From an uncultured Phycisphaerales bacterium (GTDB lineage: Bacteria > Planctomycetota > Phycisphaerae > Phycisphaerales > SM1A02): a stretch of 5,322 nt of DNA. The stretch lies in assembly GCA_946886375.1 (NCBI GenBank), contig CAMPIL010000258.1:1-5322 (forward strand), in the 5' to 3' direction. The position numbers were made by a program, and so were the translations under genes. Below the pieces are notes generated by a model. It was not told the DNA's origin. It worked only from the letters and a program-made list of their open reading frames with translations, and made no database searches. Positions 1-5,322 of the stretch are shown piece by piece (position 1 is the stretch's first letter; every line of letters starts with the position of its first letter).

Positions 1-2
1 GC

Positions 3-110
3 ATCGTCGACTGCGATAAAACGGATTATGACGAAAAGTCGTTCGTGCACGCGGGCGGCAGCGGGGTTGCGATTTCCTGGTTCACTCATCTGTCGCGGTT
101 TCTGCCGTGA
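3..110 (+). CDS. C-terminal end of an unidentified protein (5' end outside window)
   Basis: An open frame enters from the left edge and ends at a TGA at 108-110, giving 35 visible residues that end in SRFLP. About 70% of the codons end in G or C, which fits a real gene in this GC-rich DNA. One other forward frame closes almost at once, and the third reads a Cys/Arg-rich string typical of a shadow. The visible part includes an acidic stretch (DCDKTDYDEK) followed by a Gly-rich, then hydrophobic/aromatic end. I do not recognise the family and assign no function. The gene lies 124 bp upstream of the thiolase in the same direction, but the thiolase has its own apparent promoter box, so co-transcription is not required. 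Confidence 0.5.
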   Translation: MVDCDKTDYDEKSFVHAGGSGVAISWFTHLSRFLP

Positions 111-173
111 CTTCTGCGGTGGCATCTGCCGAGATGCGACGCCGGCGGGCGGCTGAATGGCGCAAATGGTTCT

Positions 174-199
174 CCGCCGCGCTCCTCTGATTGCGGCGG
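174..199. promoter_or_regulatory. 7-bp GC inverted repeat upstream of the thiolase
   Basis: CCGCCGC at 174-180 is perfectly complementary to GCGGCGG at 193-199, with a 12-base loop or spacer. It sits 7 bases upstream of the TATAAT box at 206-211 and brackets the place where a -35 element would be expected (about 183-188). It may be an operator for the thiolase promoter, or a terminator stem for the gene ending at 110. There is no run of T after it, only CTCTCTATAATCT. In GC-rich DNA such a repeat can also arise by chance. Confidence 0.3.
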
Positions 200-205
200 C
201 CTCTC

Positions 206-211
206 TATAAT
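206..211 (+). promoter_or_regulatory. Candidate -10 box of the thiolase promoter
   Basis: TATAAT matches the sigma-70 -10 consensus exactly, in otherwise GC-rich sequence, 23 bases before the GTG start. Transcription would begin near 217-219, giving a leader of about 17 bases that still contains the ribosome binding site. No convincing -35 hexamer lies 16-18 bases upstream; that position reads TCCTCT inside the inverted-repeat spacer. If real, the promoter may be activator-dependent or use another sigma recognition. Confidence 0.45.
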
Positions 212-223
212 CTCGTTTCCAAC

Positions 224-228
224 AGGAG
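224..228 (+). promoter_or_regulatory. Ribosome binding site of the thiolase
   Basis: AGGAG lies 6 bases before the GTG at 235. This supports the GTG as the true start rather than a later ATG. Confidence 0.7.
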
Positions 229-234
229 CACCCC

Positions 235-1446
235 GTGGCGACCACGACAGAACCCAGACATGCCCCCGTCATCCTTGCAGCCAAGCGCACCCCCGTTGGG
301 CGGTTTCTGGGCGGATTGAGCAAGACTCCGTCGCCGCAACTCGGCGCGTTTGCCATCAAGGCAGTGCTCGATGAAGTTCCCGCGGCGCGCGAAGCCGCGG
401 CCACCGGCGGCATCAATGAATGCATCATGGGCTGCGTGCTCCAGGCGGGTCTTGGGCAAAACCCGGCACGCCAGGCGGGCCTCAAGGCCGGCCTGCCGGA
501 CACCCTCAACGCACAAACGATCAATAAAGTCTGCGGCAGCGGACTGCAGGCCGTGATGCTCGCAGCCCAATCCATCAAGGCCGGCGACAACCAACTTGTG
601 ATTGCAGGCGGCTTCGAGAACATGTCGCTTTCGCCGCACATTGAATATCTGCGCACCGGAATCAAGTTCGGCGAAACCAAGATGATCGATCACATGCAGC
701 ACGACGGCCTGCGGTGCGCTTTCGAGTGTTGGGGCATGGGCGATGCCGCCGATCACATCGCCAGAAAATTCAACATCTCGCGGCAGGAGCAAGACCGTTT
801 CTCAGCGCAATCTCATCAGCGCGCGGCGAAGGCGTGGAAGGAATGCTGGTTCAAAGCTGAGACGGCTCCCCTCACCGCTGAGCAACTCGGTCAGAAGGAA
901 GGCGTGGCGCAGGATGAAGGCATCCGTGCGGACTCGACCGCGGAAGGATTGGGCAAATTGCGGCCGGCGTTCGCCAAGGACGGCACCATCACCGCCGGCA
1001 ACGCCTCGCAGATTTCAGACGGGGCGGCTGCGGTCATCGTGGCTTCGGAAGCCAAAGCCAAGGAACTCGGCGCCAAGCCCATCGCGCGAATCGTCGACTA
1101 CTGCACCGCGGGCGTCGCGCCCAAGGACATCTTTGACGCGCCCACGCACGGATTGCGCATGCTGATGGAGCGCAACAATCTCACGCCCAAGGACGTGGAT
1201 TTGTTTGAACTCAACGAAGCCTTCGCCGCACAGGTGCTGACAAACATCAGCCAACTGAACATTCCCGAAGACAAATTGAACATCTGCGGCGGCGGAATTG
1301 CGATCGGCCACCCCATCGGCGGGTCGGGTGCGCGCGTGCTGACCACATTGCTGCACCAGATGATCCGCACCAACGCTCGGCGCGGCATCGCGAGCCTCTG
1401 CCTGGGCGGCGGCAATGCGGTCAGCATGCTTGTCGAGCGAATGTGA
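235..1446 (+). CDS. Thiolase family protein (acetyl-CoA C-acyltransferase)
   Basis: A complete 403-residue thiolase, a little longer than the usual 390-395, with a GTG start set by AGGAG 6 bases upstream. Thiolases join two acyl-CoA units by Claisen condensation or cleave 3-ketoacyl-CoA in the cytoplasm, normally as tetramers. All catalytic parts are visible: nucleophile Cys100 in NKVCGSG, Asn327 in NEAFAAQ, His359 in GHPIGGSGAR, and general acid/base Cys389 in CLGGGNAVS. Other family marks are GGFENMS (125-131), ISRQEQDRF and GTITAGNASQISDGAAA. Numbering is offset by 11 from the Zoogloea enzyme. With that offset, the pocket positions equivalent to His156 and Met288 are Gly167 and Ile299, and the usual MGxGP segment is IFDAP. 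The substrate may therefore differ from acetoacetyl-CoA. The family is certain. Whether it is biosynthetic (phaA/atoB type) or a longer-chain beta-oxidation enzyme (fadA type) cannot be told here, so no symbol is given. Confidence 0.95.
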   Translation: MATTTEPRHAPVILAAKRTPVGRFLGGLSKTPSPQLGAFAIKAVLDEVPAAREAAATGGINECIMGCVLQAGLGQNPARQAGLKAGLPDTLNAQTINKVCGSGLQAVMLAAQSIKAGDNQLVIAGGFENMSLSPHIEYLRTGIKFGETKMIDHMQHDGLRCAFECWGMGDAADHIARKFNISRQEQDRFSAQSHQRAAKAWKECWFKAETAPLTAEQLGQKEGVAQDEGIRADSTAEGLGKLRPAFAKDGTITAGNASQISDGAAAVIVASEAKAKELGAKPIARIVDYCTAGVAPKDIFDAPTHGLRMLMERNNLTPKDVDLFELNEAFAAQVLTNISQLNIPEDKLNICGGGIAIGHPIGGSGARVLTTLLHQMIRTNARRGIASLCLGGGNAVSMLVERM

Positions 1447-1481
1447 TCGCGCATTCGCAGCTTCAAGATCGCCAGCAGCAA

Positions 1482-1507
1482 ACAGCCCCCGGCAAGCCGG
1501 GGGCTGT
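1482..1507. terminator. Probable bidirectional terminator between convergent genes
   Basis: A perfect 12-bp inverted repeat (left arm 1482-1493, right arm 1496-1507) is separated by AA, so the real loop is probably 4 bases. It lies 36 bp after the thiolase stop and 26 bp beyond the end of the protease gene on the other strand, inside the 86-bp convergent gap. The stem is very GC-rich. The forward strand has only GTT after it; the reverse strand has GTTTGC. With such short T runs it would be a weak classical terminator, but position and symmetry make it the best candidate for both genes. Confidence 0.7.
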
Positions 1508-1532
1508 GTTCATGCAGGATGAAATTTCGTGC

Positions 1533-4028
1533 TTACGGGCAGACGCCCCAGGCGTTCACCACCGCAACCAGATCAACCACGTTGATCTGGCCATCCTGAT
1601 TGACATCTGCCGGACAATTCGCGCACGGTCCCCAGGAATTGACCACCGCCAGCAGATCGTTCACATCAACTGATCCACTTTGATTGACGTCGGCGGGGCA
1701 AGGTCCAGGCAGCGCGACGCCGGCCACGACCAGCGCGTAGTCCGCATCCAGCGCGGGCGTCTCAAGGTGTGCATCCGTCACGATCTGGTCGCCGTAAATC
1801 GTCACGGTCCAGGCGCCAGGCTGCGGATTAGTGAGGAAGACGTTCTCGACGGTGTCAATGGTGTTGGATGTGCCGCCCGACGTTGAAGTATTGCCCGCAA
1901 TCAATCCATTGTTGCCCCAGTAGAACGTGTTGTTGGGGGCGGTGACTTTCATGCTCAGGTCATTGATGCGGTGCACCTGCGCGGCGGGATTGCCCTTGGG
2001 ATCGGTGTACACCAGCGTGGCGCGAAACTCCGGCGTGCCCGCGCTGACCTGAAATTGATACGTCTTCGATGCGAACGGCGCGAGCAGATCGGATTCGTTC
2101 ACAATGAACGTCTTGTCGCGCTCGTTGTACAGTTTGCCGAGGTCCGGCATGCCCCAGCCCTGCTTGGCGCGGGTGAGGTTGCCATTGGGGCCGCCCGCCA
2201 GCCAGTTGTAGCGGTATGCGGAGTTAATCAGCATTGCCTTGACGGTGGACATGTGCGGCCTGCTGTCGAACACGGTCGCGCCGCCGCCGAAACCACTGAA
2301 CACCTGCGCATGCCACATCTGGATGAGCAGGCCGGCGTAGCCGCACACGATCGGCGTCGCCGCGCTGGTGCCGTCGAACACCAGCGTGTACGCGGAATTG
2401 TCGGTGTTGGTCGGACAGGTCACGTTGTCGTAGAAGTGGGTGAGATCAGGTTTCACCCGGCCGTCGGAAGCGGGCCCGAAGCTCGCGGCGGTCCACGTGT
2501 CGTCGCTGCGCGTCAGGGTGTTCTGGTGCTTGACGCCGCCGACGGAAATCGCGTTCTTCGACCACGCTTCGGGACGCGAACTCTGCGAACTCAAGTTGCT
2601 CTGCGACTGACACAACGTCAGGTCGTTGATCAGCAGGATGTCGTCCAGATCAGCCGAAGCCGTGTTGTACACGGTGGTGACCGTGCTGCCCCAACTGTTG
2701 GATTGAAACACCGCACGATAGATGCCGTTGGGATTGACCAGGTCCGCGGTGTGGGCGTAACGGGAAATTCCGCCACCCTGCCCCGCCAATTGCGTGAACA
2801 CGGCGAAGATTCCCTGTTCGCGGTCGGGCAGCAGTCCGGTGCCGGCCGGGTCATCCGCGCCGTTGCCGAAGACGATTCCGTAGGCGCTGGTGCCGTGATG
2901 CATGTTGCTGGGATTCAAACCGTGAATCATCGGCGCGGGATTGGCGAAAGCGTTGTGCGAGATGCGCATGCCGTCGTCCATCACTTCGCCGCGCACGCCT
3001 TGGCCGGTGAAACCGAGGTTTGAGAACGTGGGCACCGCGCCGCCGATCTGCCGCGCGATGTCCATATCCACGCCGGGCGGTCCCCACCGATCAACGAACT
3101 GCACCTGATTCATCGCGATCACTTCGCGCAACTGTTCTGCGGTGAGCGTGGCCTCGATGCGGAAGCCCTCGCTGATGCGAGCGTTGATCACGCCGCCCAA
3201 TGCCGCGATGCGATTCGCGACAATCTGCTGGGGCACCGGACCGCGTTCAAACAGCATGATCGAGTACCGCCGCGTGGGGGCGCGCGAAGCGTCGCCGGCC
3301 AGTTCTGCGACCAGCGGCTCTTCAAGTTTGTACGCCGCGTGATACGGCCCGACCCAGCGCACCAGGGGAATCGCGGCGACCTGATCGCGAACCGCAGGCG
3401 ACATTTCCACCACGTGCGCATGCTCAGCAAGATACGCGCGCGGAATCGCACCCAACGCCAGAATGGGATTCACCAGCCGATCGCTTGGCGGGGCAACGAA
3501 CTGCACGATGTAGAGTTGCGTTTCAGACTTGGCGCCCGAGTCTTGCGGCGAACCGGAGGCAGCCGTGGACTTTCGACCTTGTGCACGCAGGTCCACCGTC
3601 GCAAGCCGTTCCGGCACCACGGGCGATTCAGCCAGCGGATCAAACTTCGCGAAACGAAGTTTGATCTGGTAACTCGTCGGCCGCGGATCGCTGAACGTTT
3701 TGCCATCGAGACTGACGGAATAGAAAGATTGTTCGATCGCTTGCTGTCCTGCGGCGGGCGCGGCCTTCGCCATTTCCTTCCACATCACGACCGTGCCCTG
3801 CGTGCCGGGCATGGCAATGAGGCGCTGATCTGAAATTGCATTGGCGGACTGACGAACGGTGATGGATTGCTCGCCGCTGACCGAAAGCGTCGATTTTCCG
3901 CCCACGGTGTTGAGCATGAGCCGATTCGACTTCGGGGCTTGTGCGGAAACCGCGGCGGTCACAAGCATGACCGCAGTCAAAGCCAATCCAGGCAGCGATC
4001 GGGACAGAAGTCGTGAACGAATCGCCAA
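1533..4028 (-). CDS. Secreted S8 (subtilisin, KP-43-like) serine protease with dockerin-like tail
   Basis: An 831-residue exported endopeptidase. A Sec signal peptide (Arg-rich start, hydrophobic core about 14-27, likely cut after VSA at 29) is followed by a long pro-region. This holds two related modules (about 173-233 and 255-318) that resemble inhibitor-I9-type propeptides. The catalytic domain (about 325-620) has Asp351 in VMDDGM, His378 in HHGTSAYG and Ser555 in FDGTSAATP, so the triad is intact. The probable oxyanion Asn is Asn478, but the usual AAGN there is SQSN. Residues 653-773 match the C-terminal beta domain of KP-43 proteases (RATLVYTDP, INDLSMKVTAPNN, VENVFLTNPQPGAWTVTI). The end (776-831) is a dockerin-like pair of calcium loops. 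TTG at 4028 is preferred over TTG at 4034 because GGAG is 7 bases before it. An in-frame stop at 4041-4043 excludes earlier starts. Peptide substrate is unknown; a role in digesting external protein is inferred. Confidence 0.93.
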   Translation of the reverse strand: MAIRSRLLSRSLPGLALTAVMLVTAAVSAQAPKSNRLMLNTVGGKSTLSVSGEQSITVRQSANAISDQRLIAMPGTQGTVVMWKEMAKAAPAAGQQAIEQSFYSVSLDGKTFSDPRPTSYQIKLRFAKFDPLAESPVVPERLATVDLRAQGRKSTAASGSPQDSGAKSETQLYIVQFVAPPSDRLVNPILALGAIPRAYLAEHAHVVEMSPAVRDQVAAIPLVRWVGPYHAAYKLEEPLVAELAGDASRAPTRRYSIMLFERGPVPQQIVANRIAALGGVINARISEGFRIEATLTAEQLREVIAMNQVQFVDRWGPPGVDMDIARQIGGAVPTFSNLGFTGQGVRGEVMDDGMRISHNAFANPAPMIHGLNPSNMHHGTSAYGIVFGNGADDPAGTGLLPDREQGIFAVFTQLAGQGGGISRYAHTADLVNPNGIYRAVFQSNSWGSTVTTVYNTASADLDDILLINDLTLCQSQSNLSSQSSRPEAWSKNAISVGGVKHQNTLTRSDDTWTAASFGPASDGRVKPDLTHFYDNVTCPTNTDNSAYTLVFDGTSAATPIVCGYAGLLIQMWHAQVFSGFGGGATVFDSRPHMSTVKAMLINSAYRYNWLAGGPNGNLTRAKQGWGMPDLGKLYNERDKTFIVNESDLLAPFASKTYQFQVSAGTPEFRATLVYTDPKGNPAAQVHRINDLSMKVTAPNNTFYWGNNGLIAGNTSTSGGTSNTIDTVENVFLTNPQPGAWTVTIYGDQIVTDAHLETPALDADYALVVAGVALPGPCPADVNQSGSVDVNDLLAVVNSWGPCANCPADVNQDGQINVVDLVAVVNAWGVCP
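1536..1703 (-). other. Dockerin-like C-terminal domain of the protease
   Basis: Two 12-residue calcium-type loops are visible. Loop 1 is D780 to D791 (DVNQSGSVDVND) and loop 2 is D808 to D819 (DVNQDGQINVVD). Each is followed by a short hydrophobic helix ending in NSWG or NAWG. Loop positions 1, 3, 5, 9 and 12 carry acidic, Asn or Ser residues as expected for calcium binding. Cysteines at 777, 802, 805 and 830 flank the loops and could form disulfides outside the cell. In clostridia dockerins bind cohesins; in planctomycetes the partner and role of such tails are not something I can state from this sequence. Confidence 0.85.
3075..3512 (-). repeat. Two related propeptide-like modules within the protease pro-region
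   Basis: Module A (residues about 173-233) starts YIVQFV and runs through LGAIPRAYL, an alternating stretch, SPAVRDQVAAIPLVRWVGP. Module B (about 255-318) starts YSIMLFE and runs through LGGVINARI, FRIEATLTAEQLREVIAMNQVQFVDRWGP. The order beta strand, LGG/LGA turn, beta strand, helix, then VxW(V)GP is the same in both and resembles inhibitor-I9 propeptides. The similarity is judged by eye and is weak at the residue level, so duplication is an inference. Confidence 0.5.
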
Positions 4029-4035
4029 GGTCAAT

Positions 4036-4039
4036 CTCC
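4036..4039 (-). promoter_or_regulatory. Ribosome binding site deciding the protease start
   Basis: Reading the reverse strand, GGAG (4039 to 4036) lies 7 bases before TTG at 4028 but only 1 base before TTG at 4034. Spacing therefore favours the inner TTG. The two ATG codons just upstream (4040-4045) are in another frame. Confidence 0.6.
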
Positions 4040-4410
4040 ATCATCTGCAATCGGTGAGGCTTGAGGCGGGCGCGAAAACCACGCCACGACCGGCTCTTGT
4101 CAAGACGAAAGGCTTCAAGCCCTTGTTCGCCCCCTCCGGCGGCAAGGCTCACCTCTAAAGTAGCCCGAAAAGCCGAACATACAAAGAAACGTCCGCAAAA
4201 TCGGCTGTTCGGTTGCCCAGATTGAGGCAAATCGCGGCTGCGCGGGGTGAAAGGCGGAATCCGGGCGGCAAACCTGCCGCCGCCGATGCCATACCGGTCC
4301 TTCGCGCAGATCGACAGCAACACCCCGCAACCGCAAACGGCGGCTTTGTCGAAGGCCTTTGGCCTACCCAATGTATTGGCACGCGCACTGCCCGGACTGA
4401 TGCGTGTTGT
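4040..4410. other. Intergenic region between the two secreted-protein genes
   Basis: I see no credible gene here; the frames that cross it give Arg/Pro/Cys-rich shadow translations. It holds the candidate protease promoter (4075-4103) and a locally AT-richer patch (about 4151-4205). It also holds three inverted repeats: CCGAACA 4173-4179 with TGTTCGG 4206-4212; GGCGGCA 4264-4270 with TGCCGCC 4275-4281 (4-base loop); and AGGCC 4353-4357 with GGCCT 4361-4365. The second and third lie downstream of the repeat-protein gene on the reverse strand and could help end its transcript. None has a T run, so I do not call a terminator. Confidence 0.5.
4075..4103 (-). promoter_or_regulatory. Weak promoter candidate for the protease gene
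   Basis: On the reverse strand an exact TTGACA (4103 to 4098) is followed after 17 bases by GGTTTT (4080 to 4075), a poor -10 match. Transcription from here would start near 4068 and leave a leader of about 40 bases. The -35 match is good, but without a better -10 this is only a candidate. Confidence 0.3.
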
Positions 4411-5322
4411 TCATCCCCAATTATTGATGATCAGCAGCAGATCGTTCACGTTCACCTGTCCATCGCCGCCGCCGGCACTTGGTGGCGGGGCCACGTCCGC
4501 AGGACAACCCGCGCAGGGTCCCCATGCGTTGATCACCGCCAGAAGATCATTCACATTCACCATGCCATCGCAATTAAGGTCGCCGGTGCCGCAAGGCGGG
4601 GCTTCACATGCGTGATAGCGGGCGACGCGATTGGAGGACAGGCCTTCGATCGTTACGAAACTGCCGCTGACGTACAGCGCGGAGCCTGATCCATCGTTGA
4701 ACACCAGTGCGGAACTGACGGTGTCGTTGGCGCCCGTTCCCGTGCCGACTGCCGACCACGTTGTGCCGTTCCACTTTGCGATACGGTTGCAAGAGACGCC
4801 GCCGATGCTTGTAAACGTTCCCACGGCGTACAGCGCTTCGCCTGAGCCGTCATCAAACACTTTGAGATCCCAGATGACGCCCGTTGTTCCGCCGCCGACA
4901 TCGTGCCAGGTGATTCCATCCCAGCGCGCGATTCTGCCGACCGGCACGCCGCCCGCGCCGGTGAATGATTGACCGGCCACGAACAGCGAAGGCCCCGAGC
5001 CGTCATCCCACGGTTGCATGGCGTAGACAGCGGTGCCGACGGATGTGCCCGTGACGCCGCCGCCGACATCGCTCCATGCTGTGCCGTCCCACTTTGCGAT
5101 TCGACTCGCGGGAACGCCTGCAACACTGAGGAATCGTCCGCCGATGTACAGCGCTTCGCCGTTGCCATCATCCCACACCTGCATGGAGATGACGATGAGC
5201 GGGATGCCATCGCCAGCGATGGTTCCGCCGCCGACTGCGGTGTAGGTGGTTCCGTTGTAGCGGGCGATGTAGTTGATGGAAGTTCCGCCGATGCCGAAGT
5301 AGTTTCCACCGACGTACAGGGC
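4411..5322 (-). CDS. Propeller-like repeat protein with dockerin-like tail (5' end outside window)
   Basis: The frame is open from the right edge to TGA at 4411-4413, giving 303 residues. An internal ATG at 5184 is not the start, because the same repeat pattern continues unbroken upstream of it to the edge. The visible part is four units of 51-56 residues with the pattern ALYxGGxF...GGVxxxRIAKWDGTxWxxVGGG...VxDDGSGE, then a fifth unit that stops after RVARY. Alternating short beta strands with Trp and Gly turns suggest beta-propeller blades. The cut-off last unit could be completed by the N-terminal strand, as propellers often are (inference). A dockerin-like domain follows and ends at NNWG. 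Similar repeat proteins are frequent in planctomycetes and are mostly hypothetical; ligand and role are unknown. The protein is probably exported, though its signal peptide is outside the window. It has the same direction as the protease 382 bp downstream. Confidence 0.88.
   Translation of the reverse strand, partial: ALYVGGNYFGIGGTSINYIARYNGTTYTAVGGGTIAGDGIPLIVISMQVWDDGNGEALYIGGRFLSVAGVPASRIAKWDGTAWSDVGGGVTGTSVGTAVYAMQPWDDGSGPSLFVAGQSFTGAGGVPVGRIARWDGITWHDVGGGTTGVIWDLKVFDDGSGEALYAVGTFTSIGGVSCNRIAKWNGTTWSAVGTGTGANDTVSSALVFNDGSGSALYVSGSFVTIEGLSSNRVARYHACEAPPCGTGDLNCDGMVNVNDLLAVINAWGPCAGCPADVAPPPSAGGGDGQVNVNDLLLIINNWG
4414..4593 (-). other. Dockerin-like C-terminal domain of the repeat protein, second loop expanded
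   Basis: Loop 1 is DLNCDGMVNVND, a good calcium loop with a Cys inside, followed by LLAVINAWGPC. The second half begins CPADV like the protease tail but then has APPPSAGG before GDGQVNVNDLLLIINNWG. The calcium loop is thus interrupted by about eight residues after its first Asp. The domain ends right at NNWG, without the last Cys-Pro seen in the protease. Confidence 0.8.
4681..5322 (-). repeat. Tandem 51-56-residue repeat units in the repeat protein
   Basis: Units, read on the reverse strand, lie at about 5322-5155 (56 residues, may be cut by the edge), 5154-4990 (55), 4989-4837 (51) and 4836-4681 (52), with a partial unit from 4680. Each carries LY/LF plus GG near the start, RIA[KR][WY][DN]G in the middle and DDG/NDG[SN]G at the end. 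Length differences fall in the loop after VGGG or VGTG. The DNA is diverged between units, so the repeat is old rather than a recent slippage event. Confidence 0.85.

Noticed and set aside
205..792. Reverse-strand open frame of 195 codons over the thiolase
   Set aside because: It is fully antisense to the conserved N-terminal half of the thiolase and shows no family features.
1971..3023. Long forward open frame (350 codons) antisense to the protease
   Set aside because: The opposite strand has an intact S8 domain with all catalytic motifs in frame. The forward translation is Arg/Val/Ala/His-rich with no recognisable domain, typical of an antisense shadow in GC-rich DNA.
4353..4365. Short hairpin AGGCC-TTT-GGCCT as terminator of the repeat-protein gene
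   Set aside because: The stem is only 5 bp with a 3-base loop and no T run on the reverse strand, so it is not strong enough to call.
3640..4371. Reverse-strand open frame of 243 codons spanning the intergenic gap and the protease start
   Set aside because: It runs out of frame through the protease signal peptide and pro-region. Its translation is low-complexity Arg/Gly/Cys/Phe without motifs, and the protease frame has a signal peptide and suitable ribosome binding site.
4653..5309. Reverse-strand open frame of 218 codons in the repeat-protein region
   Set aside because: It is another frame of the repeat DNA; repeats create open alternative frames. The real frame shows regular WDG/DDGSG units and runs into the dockerin-like tail.
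1..5322. CRISPR array, insertion sequence, tRNA or rRNA
   Set aside because: No short direct repeats with regular spacers, no transposase-like frame with terminal repeats, and no cloverleaf or rRNA-like stretch were seen. The only tandem repetition is at protein level in the propeller-like gene.

Overview
The window is GC-rich bacterial chromosomal DNA. It most resembles a planctomycete of the Phycisphaerae type. The main reason is that both secreted proteins end in a dockerin-like tail of the form C-P-A-D-V-N-x-[SD]-G...NDLLAVxNxWGPC, a C-terminal signature common in that group. This lineage call is an inference from protein style, not from a marker gene.

Layout: bases 1-110 hold the last 35 codons of an unidentified forward gene. 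After a short spacer with an exact TATAAT box and an inverted repeat comes a complete forward gene for a thiolase (235-1446, GTG start). It converges on the next gene across an 86-bp gap holding a perfect 12-bp inverted repeat, probably a shared terminator. On the reverse strand lies a complete gene for a large secreted subtilisin-family (S8) protease (1533-4028, TTG start). It has a signal peptide, two propeptide-like modules, a KP-43-like catalytic domain, a KP-43-like beta domain and the dockerin-like tail. A 382-bp gap without a convincing gene separates it from a second reverse-strand gene (4411 to the right edge). That gene is truncated by the window and encodes a protein of tandem propeller-like repeats with a related dockerin-like tail.

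How they relate: the thiolase is cytoplasmic acyl-CoA metabolism and looks independent of its neighbours. The protease and the repeat protein share orientation and the type of C-terminal tail, so both probably go to the same extracytoplasmic place. The long gap argues against one tight operon. I see no mobile element, CRISPR array, tRNA, rRNA or recognisable defence system. The most interesting material is the shared tail, the duplicated pro-region of the protease, and unusual active-site-pocket residues in the thiolase.
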